A program made the translations under genes and the position numbers. The notes beneath the pieces are model-generated. The model was not told where the DNA came from and did not search any database. It worked only from the letters and a program-made list of their open reading frames with translations. From NCBI GenBank assembly GCA_038380435.1, contig JAWZYU010000028.1, positions 45,443,095 to 45,507,094 of the forward strand: 64,000 nt of DNA. Direction: 5' to 3'. Shown one piece after another: positions 32,013 through 42,063 of the stretch (the first letter of the stretch is position 1; each line of letters opens with the position of its first letter). This DNA comes from Ryuthela nishihirai. Its lineage: Eukaryota > Arthropoda > Arachnida > Araneae > Heptathelidae.

Positions 32013-34772
32013 TACACAGCCACGAGCTGTCGATAGATTTCCACCGGTCTTCTGTGGCCACACAGCCACGAGCTGTCGATGGATTTCCACCGGTCTTCTG
32101 TGGCCACACAGCCACGAGCTGTCGATAGATTTCCACCGGTCTTCTGTGGCCACACAGCAACGAGCTGTCGATAGATTTCCACCGGTCTTCAGTGGCCACA
32201 CAGCAACGAGCTGTCGATAGATTTCCACCGGTCTTCCGTGACCACACAGCCAGGAGCTGTCGATAGATTCCACCGGTCTCCCGTGACCACACAGCCACGA
32301 GCTGTCGATAGATTTCCACCGGTCTTCTGTGGCCACACAGCAACGAGCTGTCGATAGATTTCCACCGGTCTTCAGTGGCCACACAGCAACGAGCTGTCGA
32401 TAGATTTCCACCGGTCTCCAGTGACCACACAGCCAGGAGCTGTCGATAGATTCCACCGGTCTCCCGTGACCACACAGCCACGAGCTGTCGATAGATTTCC
32501 ACCGGTCTCCCGCGACCACACAGCCACGAGTTGTCGATAGATTTCCACCGGTCTCCCGCGACCACACAGCCACGAGCTGTCGATAGATTTCCACCGGTCT
32601 CCCGCGACCACACAGCCACGAGCTGTCGATAGATTTCCACCGGTCTCCCGCGACCACACAGCCACGAGCTGTCGATAGATTTCCACCGGTCTCCCGCGAC
32701 CACACAGCCACGAGCTGTCGATAGATTTCCACCGGTCTCCCGCGACCACACAGCCACGAGCTGTCGATAGATTTCCACCGGTCTCCCGCGACCACACAGC
32801 CACGAGCTGTCGATAGATTTCCACCGGTCTCCCGCGACCACACAGCCACGAGCTGTCGATAGATTTCCACCGGTCTCCCGCGACCACACAGCCACGAGCA
32901 GTCGATAGATTTCCACCGGTCTCCCGCGACCACACAGCCACGAGCTGTCAATAGATTTCCACCGGTCTCCCGCGACCGCACAGCCACGAGCTGTCGATAG
33001 ATTTCCACCGGTCTCCCGTGGCCACACAGCCACGAGCTGTCGATAGATTTCCACCGGTCTCCCGCGACCACACAGCCACGAGCTGTCGATAGATTTCCAC
33101 CGGTCTCCCGCGACCACACAGCCACGAGCTGTCGATAGATTTCCACCGGTCTCCCGCGACCACACAGCCACGAGCTGTCGATAGATTTCCACCGGTCTCC
33201 CGCGACCACACAGCCACGAGCTGTCGATAGATTTCCACCGGTCTCCCGCGACCACACAGCCACGAGCTGTCGATAGATTTCCACCGGTCTCCCGCGACCA
33301 CACAGCCACGAGCAGTCGATAGATTTTCACCGGTCTCCCGCGACCACACAGCCACGAGCTGTCGATAGATTTCCACCGGTCTCCCGCGACCGCACAGCCA
33401 CGAGCTGTCGATAGATTTCCACCGGTCTCCCGTGACCGCACAGCCACGAGCTGTCGATAGATTTCCACCGGTCTCCCGTGACCGCACAGCCACGAGCTGT
33501 CGATAGATTTCCACCGGTCTCCCGTGGCCACACAGCCACGAGCTGTCGATAGATTTCCACCGGTCTCCCGTGACCACACAGCCACGAGCTGTCGATAGAT
33601 TTCCACCGGTCTCCCACGACCACACAGCCACGAGCTGTCGATAGATTTCCACCGGTCTCCCGCGACCACACAGCCACGAGCTGTCGATAGATTTCCACCG
33701 GTCTCCCGCGACCACACAGCCACGAGCTGTCGATAGATTTCCACCGGTCTCCCGCGACCACACAGCCACGAGCAGTCGATAGATTTTCACCGGTCTCCCG
33801 CGACCACACAGCCACGAGCTGTCGATAGATTTCCACCGGTCTCCCGTGACCGCACAGCCACGAGCTGTCGATAGATTTCCACCGGTCTCCCGTGACCGCA
33901 CAGCCACGAGCTGTCGATAGATTTCCACCGGTCTCCCGTGGCCACACAGCCACGAGCTGTCGATAGATTTCCACCGGTCTCCCGTGACCACACAGCCACG
34001 AGCTGTCGATAGATTTCCACCGGTTTCCCGTGACCACACAGCCACGAGCTGTCGATAGATTTCCACCGGTCTTCTGTGGCTACACAGCCACGAGCTGTCG
34101 ATGGATTTCCACCGGTCTTCTGTGGCCACACAGCCACGAGCTGTCGATAGATTTCCACCGGTCTTCTGTGGCCACACAGCCACGAGCTGTCGATAGATTT
34201 CCACCGGTCTTCTGTGGCCACACAGCAACGAGCTGTCGATAGATTTCCACCGATCTTCAGTGGCCACACAGCAACGAGCTGTCGATAGATTTCCACCGGT
34301 CTTCCGTGACCACACAGCCACGAGCTGTCGATAGATTTCCACCGGTTTCCCGTGACCACACAGCCACGAGCTGTCGATAGATTTCCACCGGTCTTCTGTG
34401 GCCACACAGCAACGAGCTGTCGATAGATTTCCACCGGTCTTCTGTGGCCACACAGCAACGAGCTGTCGATAGATTTCCACCGATCTTCAGTGGCCACACA
34501 GCAACGAGCTGTCGATAGATTTCCACCGGTCTTCCGTGACCACACAGCCACGAGCTGTCGATAGATTTCCACCGGTTTCCTGTGACCACACAGCCACGAG
34601 CTGTCAAATAGATTTCCACCGGTCTTCCTTGACCACACAGCCACGAGCTGTCGATAGATTTTCACCGGTCTTCCGTGACCACACAGCCACGAGCTGTCGA
34701 TATATTTCCACCGGTCTTCGGCGACCACACAGCCACGAGCTGTCGATAGATTTTCATCGGTCTTCTGTGGCC
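32013..34772. repeat. 46-bp satellite array, about 60 units
   Basis: Unit: CACACAGCCACGAGCTGTCG ATAGATTTCCACCGGTCTCC CGCGAC (46 bp). Each unit contains the small dyad ACAGC-CACGA-GCTGT. Three main variants occur: CTCCCGCGACC (core), CTTCTGTGGCC (both flanks, 32016-32170 and 34060-34250) and CTCCCGTGACCGC. They recur in ordered blocks, for instance the block around 33380-33540 is repeated near 33840-33960, implying multi-unit duplications. As 46 is not a multiple of 3 and no minus frame has a stop in the unit, minus-strand frames of up to 587 codons result; they need not be genes. Confidence 0.95.
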
Positions 34773-34822
34773 ATGGAAAACCGAATTACTGCTCCGCTCT
34801 CCATCTTCGTATACAACGCAGT

Positions 34823-35049
34823 ACAGTCGTTCAAAAAAATATCCGCACACTATAATTGATTACAGAATTGGAAAAAAAAATCTGGCAACGATTTTTTTTT
34901 AGAAATTAGTGATTTGGCAACCTTTGTGTCACGTGACACAAAGGTTGCCAGATCACTAATTTCTAAAAAAAAAATCGTTGCCAGATTTTTTTTTTTTTTT
35001 TCAATTCTGTAATCAACCATAGTGTGCGGATATTTTTTGAGTGACTGTA
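34823..35049. mobile_element. Fold-back MITE-1, complete
   Basis: Palindromic element with TACAGTCGTTCAAAAAAATA start and ...GAGTGACTGTA end. The centre is GTGTCACGTGACAC and long A/T runs lie near the arms' middle. It lies just past the satellite. Confidence 0.88.
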
Positions 35050-35153
35050 CCTTCGCCATGTTTGCTCCGATTCTGCACCTCATAGCAGGAGTGTGTACCA
35101 ATGATGACTACTTCCACTAAGTGACAGTATTTGGCACTCACCTATGATAGTGA

Positions 35154-35517
35154 GGGAGGGGATGGATCAGTCGGTAGCGTGCCAAGCTCGGAATCTGCAG
35201 TTCCCAGGTTCGAGTCCCAGCTGGGTCAACGTTGAGATTTATCTCCGAAAAACTCCCCGCCCTGCGCACGGTCAGTAGAGGCCAGCGATGAGCTTGGAAA
35301 GGCCGTCGTCCGTCATATGGGACGTTAAGCCGTGGCCTGTGTGCACGCCAAAGAATACGCTGGATGGCCTTGACGGGAGGCTATCATCTGTCTGCTAACA
35401 GCTGTTCAGTGAGTCTCCTCCTCCAACCTTCTCTGAGCCTTCGAGGTCCTTGTGACCTGGCCATTTAGCCCATGTTGTGCAAAAAAAGTGCCGTTCAGAG
35501 GTAAAACAAACCAAACC
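35154..35517 (+). mobile_element. SINE-A, old
   Basis: Diverged plus-strand copy; the head reads GGATGGATCAGTCGGTAGCG. Flanks ACCTATGATAGTG and ACCTATCATAATG are a decayed TSD. Confidence 0.85.
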
Positions 35518-35619
35518 TATCATAATGGCACAGCATCAGATGTTTTTTAACTTGGCGGAGAAAAAAACTAGAAACCTTACATTCTCACTTACCTTCACAT
35601 TAATTTTTTTTATCTAAAG

Positions 35620-35673
35620 TGCTGAATTCTGTGGTCACCAGCGGCATAGCCCAGTTGCACTCAAACTATGTCA
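35620..35673 (+). CDS. Candidate coding exon a, unknown protein
   Basis: 54 nt preceded by a T-rich acceptor (TTAATTTTTTTTATCTAAAG) and followed by GTACAA. It encodes LNSVVTSGIAQLHSNYV with two leading bases and one trailing base. Splicing over an 81-bp intron to 35755 joins A+GT into Ser and keeps the frame. The reading frame also stays open through the intron, so the donor is weak evidence alone. Confidence 0.4.
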
Positions 35674-35754
35674 GTACAAATCATTTTATTTTACAAATTT
35701 ATACGATAATGTATCCAAAGTCTTTGAAGTCATTCCTTATTAATGTCTACTTAG

Positions 35755-35835
35755 GTGAGTTAGCCAGAAGTCCACTAGAGGCTTGCCAATCAGCATTAAC
35801 AGACGTTTACAGCCAAGAGTTCGTGACTTTGGTAG
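35755..35835 (+). CDS. Candidate coding exon b, unknown protein
   Basis: 81 nt between acceptor ATTAATGTCTACTTAG and a consensus donor G|GTAAGT at 35836. It encodes ELARSPLEACQSALTDVYSQ then EFVTLV, ending one base into a codon. That phase equals the phase needed by the exon at 50055. The peptide is not repetitive and matches none of the transposons in the window; I do not recognise it. Confidence 0.5.
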
Positions 35836-36160
35836 GTAAGTGTCCTCACGTTACATTTCAAGAATTTTTTTAACTTAAATTATTTCTTTCTAAATTATTT
35901 TTATTCACTAATTCAAAATTGAAATTAGAAATACATATTTTTCACAGCTTTATTTTTAAGAAAATCTGTAATATGTATTACTTTGTTTCCTCATATACGA
36001 AATTTAAAGTATTTATTGAAATAATTCATTCTTGTTTTAATAGTTAAAGATCTGATAATTAACCATTGGTTTACTAATTACATTAATTAAACTTTCAACA
36101 AAAATCTATAATACTAGTTCTTTGACCATTTATTTTCACTGTCAATACTAGCCAATTTGT
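35836..36160. other. AT-rich sequence, probable intron start
   Basis: It follows the exon b donor; AT-rich with nothing recognised. Confidence 0.4.
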
Positions 36161-36371
36161 CAATTGTCCGAAAGCCATTTTTCAATCCATTCTTCAGTTC
36201 ATTCAAGCAGGCAACCATTCTTCATCTATCCATTCAATTACGCAGAAGTCAGTCAACTCTATCTAACCAACCATCCTTTCATGCATTCATCAGTTCTTCG
36301 AAAACCATTCTTTAATCCATTCTTGAATCTAACCAACTAGCGAACCACTCCTTCATCCAGCCACTCAGGGT

Positions 36372-36750
36372 GGGGCGGGGGTGGCTCAGTCGGTAGCGCG
36401 CCAGGCTCGTAATCTGTAGTTCCCAGGTTCGAGTCCCAGCTGGGTCAGCGTTGAGATTTATCTCCGCAAAATTCCCCGCCCTGCCCACGGTCAGTAGGGG
36501 ACACCGATGGGCTTGGAAAGGCCGTCGTCCGTCGGATGGGACGTTAAGCCGTGGCCCCGTGTGCGGGAGAGCCATACCCTGTGCACGTTAAAGAACACGC
36601 TGGATGGCCTTGACGGGAGGCTACCATCTGTCTCCCAACAGCTGTTCCAGTGGGTTCCAACCTTCTCTGAGCCTTCGGGGTCCTTGTGACCTGGCCATTT
36701 AGCCCATTGTGTGCAAAAAAGTGCCGCTCAGAGGTAAAACAACCCAACCC
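36372..36750 (+). mobile_element. SINE-A, reference full-length copy
   Basis: The family has a tRNA-like head of about 75 bp (A-box region GTGGCTCAGTCGG, B box GGTTCGAGTCC; closest in look to tRNA-Met or tRNA-Thr). The middle contains GGGACGTTAAGCCGTGG and GTGCACGTTAAAGAACAC, which resembles the conserved central domains of metazoan SINE superfamilies, though I cannot name which. The 3' part runs from CTGGATGGCC to GAGGTAAAACAACCCAACCC. Transcription would be by RNA polymerase III. The TSD ATCCAGCCACTCAG flanks this copy. Confidence 0.93.
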
Positions 36751-36831
36751 AATCCAGCCACTCAGTTCGATACAAGTCAGTCCATTAGTCAGTTCTATCC
36801 AACTCTCTAACCACTCCATCATGCCAAGCTC

Positions 36832-37164
36832 GTAATCTATAGTTCCCAGTTTCGAGTCCCAGCTATGTCAGCGTTGAGATTTATCTCATCAAAATTCCCT
36901 GCCCACGGTCAGCAGGGGACACCGATGGGCTTGGAAAGCCGCCGTCCGTCGTATGGGACGTTAAGCCGTGTCTCCGTGTGCCAGAAAGACATACCCTGTG
37001 CACGTTAAAGAACACACTGGATGGCCTTGACGGGAGGTTACCATCTGTCTCCCTATAGCTGTTCCAGTGGGACCCCTCTCCCAACCTTCTCTGACCTTCG
37101 GGGTCCATTGCCATTTAGCCCATGGTATGAAAAAAAGTGCTGCTCAGAGGTAAAACAACCCAAC
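36832..37164 (+). mobile_element. SINE-A, 5'-truncated
   Basis: Starts at GCCAAGCTCGTAATC inside the head. Flanks ACTCCATCAT and ACTCCTTCAT form a TSD with one mismatch, but the target is itself a simple repeat. Confidence 0.86.
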
Positions 37165-37481
37165 CCAACTCCTTCATCAATTCATAAAATTTCCACAGGT
37201 CAGTCTACTCGTCTGTTCTATCTAACCACTCCTTCATCCATCCATTCATTAACTCCAAATAATTCAATCGTTCTCAAATTCTATCCAACCAATCAGTACT
37301 CCATCATCTAACTATTCGCTAATTCCCCTCAAGCCATTCTCTTCTCAATTCTGCCCATCCAGCCAACCATCCTTTCATCCATTCATGAATTCACAGAATC
37401 ATTTTCAATCCACTTATTAATTCTGTCCAACCAGCTACTCTATAAACAGTTTTCTGGGGAAAATGTGTTTAGCCGATGTGT

Positions 37482-37868
37482 GGATTGGATTGTTTTACCT
37501 CTGAGCTGCACTTTTTTGCACACCATAGGCTAAATGGCCAGGCCACAAGGACCCCGAAGGCTCAGAGAAGGTTGGGGAAGGGGACCCACTGGAACAGCTG
37601 TTGGGAGACAGATGGTAGCCTCCCGTCAAGGCCATCCAACGTGTTCTTTAACGTGCACAGGGTATGGCTCTCCCGCACACGGGGCCACGGCTTAACGTCC
37701 CATCCGACGGACGGCGGCCTTTCCAAGCCCATCGGTGTCCCTTACTGACCGTGGGCAGGGCGGGGAAATTTTGCGGAGATAAATCTCAACGCTGACCCTG
37801 CTGGGACTCGAACCTGGGAACTACAGTTTACGAGCCTGGCGCGCTACCGACTGAGCCATCCCCGCCCC
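37482..37868 (-). mobile_element. SINE-A, full length
   Basis: Complete reverse copy near consensus, ending with the head at CCATCCCCGCCCC. No TSD was recognised, so the flanks may have been rearranged. Confidence 0.9.
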
Positions 37869-38063
37869 TATATAAATCTTCCCAAACTTGTCGCCCATGG
37901 CCCCATCTGTGATTGGGGAAGGCAACTTATTGTTTTTCAATGTAGCTCTGAGTAACATGCAAACAAGAAAGTCACTCACGCTCAAGTCATTGATGAAATA
38001 ATCAATCACTGTAAATACACAGTTACCTGTTTGATACAGAAGTCTCAATAAACAGTTATACAC
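37869..38063 (-). other. Unassigned reading frame next to SINE-A
   Basis: About 60 minus-strand codons are open and non-repetitive, with segments IDYFINDLSVSDFLVCMLLR and PSPITDGAMGDKFGKIYI. A possible acceptor (GTAACTGTGTATTTACAG) precedes IDYFIND. The frame runs into SINE-A at 37868. It could be an exon on the minus strand or part of an unrecognised transposon; the evidence is weak. Confidence 0.25.
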
Positions 38064-38940
38064 TGAAAGAACAATTTATTATACACATCCACCTAATAAC
38101 GTGTCACAACAGCAGCAGCAACAGTCGTGGCATGGACTCTACCAGATATTGACAACGTTTGGGTTTTTATTGAAGCCAGCAGAATCATCAGCAAAACACC
38201 GAGAGTTGCAAGTGGTGGGTTGGGTTGTTTTACCTCTGAGCAGCACTTTTTTGCACGCCATGGGCTAAATGGCCAGGTCACATGGACCCCGAAGGCTTAG
38301 AGAAGGTTGGGGGAGGGGACCCACTGGAACAGCTGTTGGGAGACAGATGGTAGCCTCCCGTCAAGGCCATCCAGCGTGTTCTTTAACGTGCACAGGTTGT
38401 CTCTCCCGCACACGGGGCCACGGCTTAACGTCCCATCCGACGAATGGCGGCCTTTACCAGCCCATCGGTGTCCCCTACTGACAGTGGGCAGGGCGGGGAA
38501 TTTTTCGGAGATAAATATGAACGCTGACCCAGCTAGGACTCGAACCTGGGAACTACAGTTTACGAGCCTGGCGCGCTACCGACTGAGCCACCCCTGCCCC
38601 ATGCAAGTGGTGGGTTTTGGGTTCAAATGCATTACTCAATTTTCTCCAACAGATGCAGAATAGGATTAGGAGAGTCAGAGGACCAGTCGAGGGTTGTGAA
38701 CTCACTGGAATGCTCCTCCAACCAGTGTTTCGCCAAACGGGGCATTATGTTGCTGAAAGAATGCATCCTGCTATGGGAAATGGATAGCCAGGAACGGGAG
38801 TAAGTGGTCGGTGAGCATGTCAACTTAGTCTTGTGCGGTGATGGTGGCTTCAATAGGTACAAGGGACCCCAAGATGGCCCACGGAAACACGACCAAGAAT
38901 ATTACACCTCCTCCAGCAGCCTGTGAAGCAAGCCAATATA
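38064..38940 (-). pseudogene. Tc1-like transposon relic
   Basis: Minus-strand pieces resemble the catalytic end of a Tc1 transposase: ATITAQDYVDMLTDHLLPFL-like near 38830, a FFQQHNAP-like block near 38755 (His where Asp is expected) and KHWLEEHSSEFTTLDWSSDS followed by PNPI near 38680. Frameshifts and stops are frequent. A SINE-A at 38218-38602 interrupts it. Confidence 0.6.
38218..38602 (-). mobile_element. SINE-A, full length
   Basis: Complete reverse copy with 12-14 bp TSD GCAAGTGGTGGGTT (the last bases overlap the tail). It is inside the Tc1 relic. Confidence 0.92.
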
Positions 38941-39145
38941 CTCGTCAGTTCTCACCAGCCAACCATCCTTTCATGAATTCAAGCAGGCATTTTTCAGTCC
39001 ATTCTTCAAAGCTATCTAGCCATCCAACAATTCCTTCATCTAACCATCCAACAAGCTACAACACTTCATCCATCCATTAACAAATTCCACTTCTAAGTTC
39101 ACTCACCATTTACATCTAATTAGACAATTATTTTTTATTCCTCAG
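38941..39145. repeat. CATTCATCCA-type simple repeat, continued
   Basis: Same degenerate composition as 36160-37440 (CCATCCTTTCATGAATTCAA, TTCATCTAACCATCCAACAA). It ends where the large inverted repeat begins. Confidence 0.55.
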
Positions 39146-39313
39146 CTTGTTGTTGCATCCTTCATTTCAGAGATTGTACAGCAGAAGAATTTCGTTTATA
39201 AAACTATCCAACTGAACCTAAAGTAATCTTTAAACGATTCATATCACTTGATAGTCCCAACCTTAAATTTGAAAAAAAAATAATATTCTGAACTGTAAAT
39301 AATAAAAATAAAA

Positions 39314-39911
39314 ATAAATACCCACTCAAGCAACTGCTTGCCACAGAGGTCTGACAGGAGCCTGTCAGTTTATATGTTATAGTAGAAGATCTGAGAGGAT
39401 GGCAGGACCTCAGCAGAAAAACGACGCATGCATCCATGCCTTACCCGGGACTCGAACCCAGGTCCCTTAAAGTGGGCGGGGGTGGCTCAGTCGGTAGCGC
39501 GCCAGGCTCGTAATCTGTAGTTCCCAGGTTCGAGTCCCAGCTGGGTCAGCGATGAGATTTATCTCCGCAAAATTCCCCGCCCTGCCCACGGTCAGTAGGG
39601 GACACCGATGGACTTGGAAAGGCCGCCGTCCGTCGGATGGGACGTTAAGCCCTGGTCCGTGTGCGGGAGAGAATACCCTGTGCACGTTAAAGAACACGCT
39701 GGATGGCCTTGACGGGAGGCTACCATCTGTCTCCCAACAGCTGTTCCAGTGGGTCCCCTCCCCCAACGTTCTCTGAGCCTTCGGGGTCCATGTGACCTGG
39801 CCATTTCGCCCATGGTGTGCAAAAAAGTGCCGCTCAGAGGTAAAAAACAACACAACCCAGGTCCCTTAGATCAGTAGCCAAGCGCACTAACCACTCAGCC
39901 ACGGGACGGCT
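39314..39911 (-). mobile_element. SINE-B split by a SINE-A
   Basis: The SINE-B tail and middle lie at 39314-39473 and its head at 39858-39911 (inverse of CCGTCCCGTGGCTGAGTGG). The break is filled by the SINE-A at 39474-39857. Confidence 0.9.
39474..39857 (+). mobile_element. SINE-A, full length, inside SINE-B
   Basis: Complete copy with 14-bp TSD ACCCAGGTCCCTTA, which is SINE-B head sequence. The tail reads AAAAAACAACACAACCCA. Confidence 0.93.
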
Positions 39912-39990
39912 TCTGAACTCTAAGCGTTACGGAAACCTTTCAAAAAGTGAAGAAAATACGACTTCAAATACTTCTCACAGTTTAGTAGTT

Positions 39991-40523
39991 GGGTTGGGAT
40001 GTTTTACCTCTGAGCGGCCCTTTTTTGCACACCATGGGCGAAATGGCCAGGTCACAAGGACCCCTAAGGCTCAGAGAAGGTTGGGACCCACTGGAACAGC
40101 TGTTGGGAGACAGATGGTAGCCTCCCGTCAAGGCCATCCAGCGTATTCTTTAACGTGCACAGGGTATGTCTCTCCCGCACACGGGGCCAGGGCTTAACGT
40201 CCCATCCGACGGACGGCGGCCTTTCCAAGCCCATCGGTGTCCCCTACTGACCGTGGGCAGGGCGGGGAATTTTGCGGAGATAAATCTCAACGCTGACCCA
40301 GCTGGGACTCGAACCTGGGAACTACAGATTACGAGCCTGGCGCGCTACCGACTGAGCCACCCCCGCCCACTCTAAGGGACCTGGGTTCGAGTCCCGGGTA
40401 AGGCATGGATGTATGCGTCGTTTTTCTGCTGAGGTCCTGTCATCCTCTCAGATCTTCTTCTATGACATATAAACTGAGAGGCTCCTGTCAGACCTCTGTG
40501 GCAAGCAGCTGCTTGAGGGGGTA
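39991..40523 (-). mobile_element. SINE-A and partial SINE-B in right inverted arm
   Basis: The reverse SINE-A (39991-40367) is followed directly by a plus-strand SINE-B without head (40375-40523). Together they mirror 39314-39857. The SINE-A has an internal deletion of about 9 bp (AAGGTTGGGACCCACTGG) not present in the left arm. Confidence 0.9.
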
Positions 40524-40740
40524 TTTATTTTTATTTTTATTATTTAGAGTTCAGAATATTTTTTTTTTTTTTTCAAATTTAAGGTTGGGACTATCAAGTG
40601 ATATGAATCGTTTAAGGATTACTTTAGGTTCAGTTGGATAGTTTTATAAACCAAATTCTTCTGCTGTACAATCTCTGAAATGAAGGATGCAACAACAAGA
40701 TGGAAATAAAAACCCAAATGCTCCTACACCAATTCGGAAA

Positions 40741-40826
40741 ATCTCAACGCGGACCCAGCTGGGACTCGAACCTGGGAACTACAGATTACGAGCCTGGCGC
40801 GCTACCGACTGAGCCACCCCCTCCCC
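40741..40826 (-). mobile_element. SINE-A head fragment
   Basis: Only the first 85 bp (the tRNA-like head) in reverse, from TCTCAACGCGGACCC to CCCCCTCCCC. The 3' part is missing, which is unusual because truncation by retrotransposition removes 5' ends. Confidence 0.8.
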
Positions 40827-41645
40827 AATTTCAAACATTCCTGGATTTATTTCGATAATTATTTTACATTAAGATACGAAATGCTGATAAATATCCGAAA
40901 TGTATTAACCGGTCCGATGACACATTGTATATTTTATTCCATTTGTTTTAATGATAAAGCTGAAAAAGAAAACAACAAGAAAAACATGTATCAGAAAACG
41001 CATCTGTTATCCACAGAAAATTAATTGGATTTTTTTTGTTGTTGTTGTTGAATAAACAATAGCTTTCGTATGAGTGTATGTGTCGTCACAAAGATCAGGA
41101 ATACAGAATTAGCAAAAAAAGGAACTGACTTCATTTTCCTGTTACTAATCTGATTATTGCATGACCACGGAACACCATTAATTTGTCTTAACCCTTTCAT
41201 TTACTGCGAAGATATCGGTTAATTCGAAAACTTATTAGTGTGAGAAGAAAATTTGCTAAATGAAGACAAGACTTGGTGACTTAATGAGAAACCCGCCATT
41301 GATTCAGAGCTTCATAAAAAAGTTCCAGAATTAATCGAAATCAGTTTTTACCTCGGCCATTTTTTTTTCTTAAGAACGTAATTGCAGAGGAGTCAAATGG
41401 GGGATTGAAATTTTCGCAACAGGATAATGGATGTTTATTTTAATGATGAAATCTTTACCTTTTAGATGTTATATTAGATATACTTGAAGTACTTGAAAGT
41501 CGTTACTCCTTGAAAGTTTTAAGTCGACCTAATGGACAATGGAAAATATTCATACGGTAGCATTTTATTAGAACTTATTCAACAGAAAAAGTATTTCTCT
41601 TTTACTCTTCAATTTAAAAAGTTACGTTTCTCAAACCCCTCTCTG
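40827..41645. other. Uncharacterised sequence
   Basis: AT-rich unique sequence without recognised repeats except a short TTG run near 41035-41050. No exon was recognised. Confidence 0.35.
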
Positions 41646-42063
41646 GGGCGGGGGTGGCTCAGTCGGTAGCGCGCCAGGCTCGTAATCTGTAGTTCCCAGG
41701 TTCGAGTCCCAGCTGGGTCAGCGTTGAGATTTATCTCCGCAAAATTCCCCGCCCTGCCCACGGTCAGTAGGGGACACCGATGGGCTTGGAAAGGCCGCCG
41801 TCCGTCGGATGGGACGTTAAGCCGTGGCCCCGTGTGCGGGAGAGCCATACCCTCTGCACGTTAAAGAACACACTGGATGGCCTTGACGGGAGACTACCAT
41901 CTGTCTCCCAACAGCTGTTCCAGTGGGTGAAAGGACCCCGAAGGCTCAGAGAAGGTTGGGGAAGGGGTCCCCCAACCTTCTCTGAGCCTTCGGGGTCCAT
42001 GTGACCTGGCCATTTAGCCCATGGTGTGCAAAAAAGTGCCGCTCAGAGGTAAAACAACCCAAC
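41646..42063 (+). mobile_element. SINE-A with internal inverted duplication
   Basis: Full-length plus copy in which 41934-41998 is a palindrome: GGACCCCGAAGGCTCAGAGA... is the inverse of the adjacent ...TCTCTGAGCCTTCGGGGTCC. This adds an inverted duplicate of about 30 bp from the tail region. Confidence 0.9.

Larger units (their letters stand above)
36160..37440. repeat. Degenerate CATTCATCCA-type simple repeat, split by SINEs
   Basis: Between and around the SINE-A copies (36160-36371, 36751-36831, 37165-37440) the sequence is built from variants of TTCATCCATTCAATC and AACCANCCTTTCATCCATTC. The same composition resumes at 38941-39100. An old pyrimidine-rich minisatellite, spread by later insertions. 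Confidence 0.65.
39146..40699. repeat. Large inverted repeat, arms about 710 bp
   Basis: Left arm 39146-39859 and right arm about 39991-40699 are inverted copies, separated by about 130 bp. Outer ends: CTTGTTGTTGCATCCTTCAT and its inverse. Both arms carry the same unique flank, the same SINE-B and the same SINE-A inserted at the same nucleotide of that SINE-B (GGGACCTGGGTTCGAGTCCC / inverse). The duplication is therefore younger than both SINE insertions. The arms differ by scattered substitutions and small indels. Confidence 0.88.

Noticed and set aside
31938..34728. Minus-strand frames of 236-587 codons as protein genes
   Set aside because: They are translations of the 46-bp satellite, open in all frames because the unit lacks stops. 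There is no start context, domain or unique sequence.
26058..34772. CRISPR array
   Set aside because: Repeats are contiguous without unique spacers, and the DNA is clearly eukaryotic.
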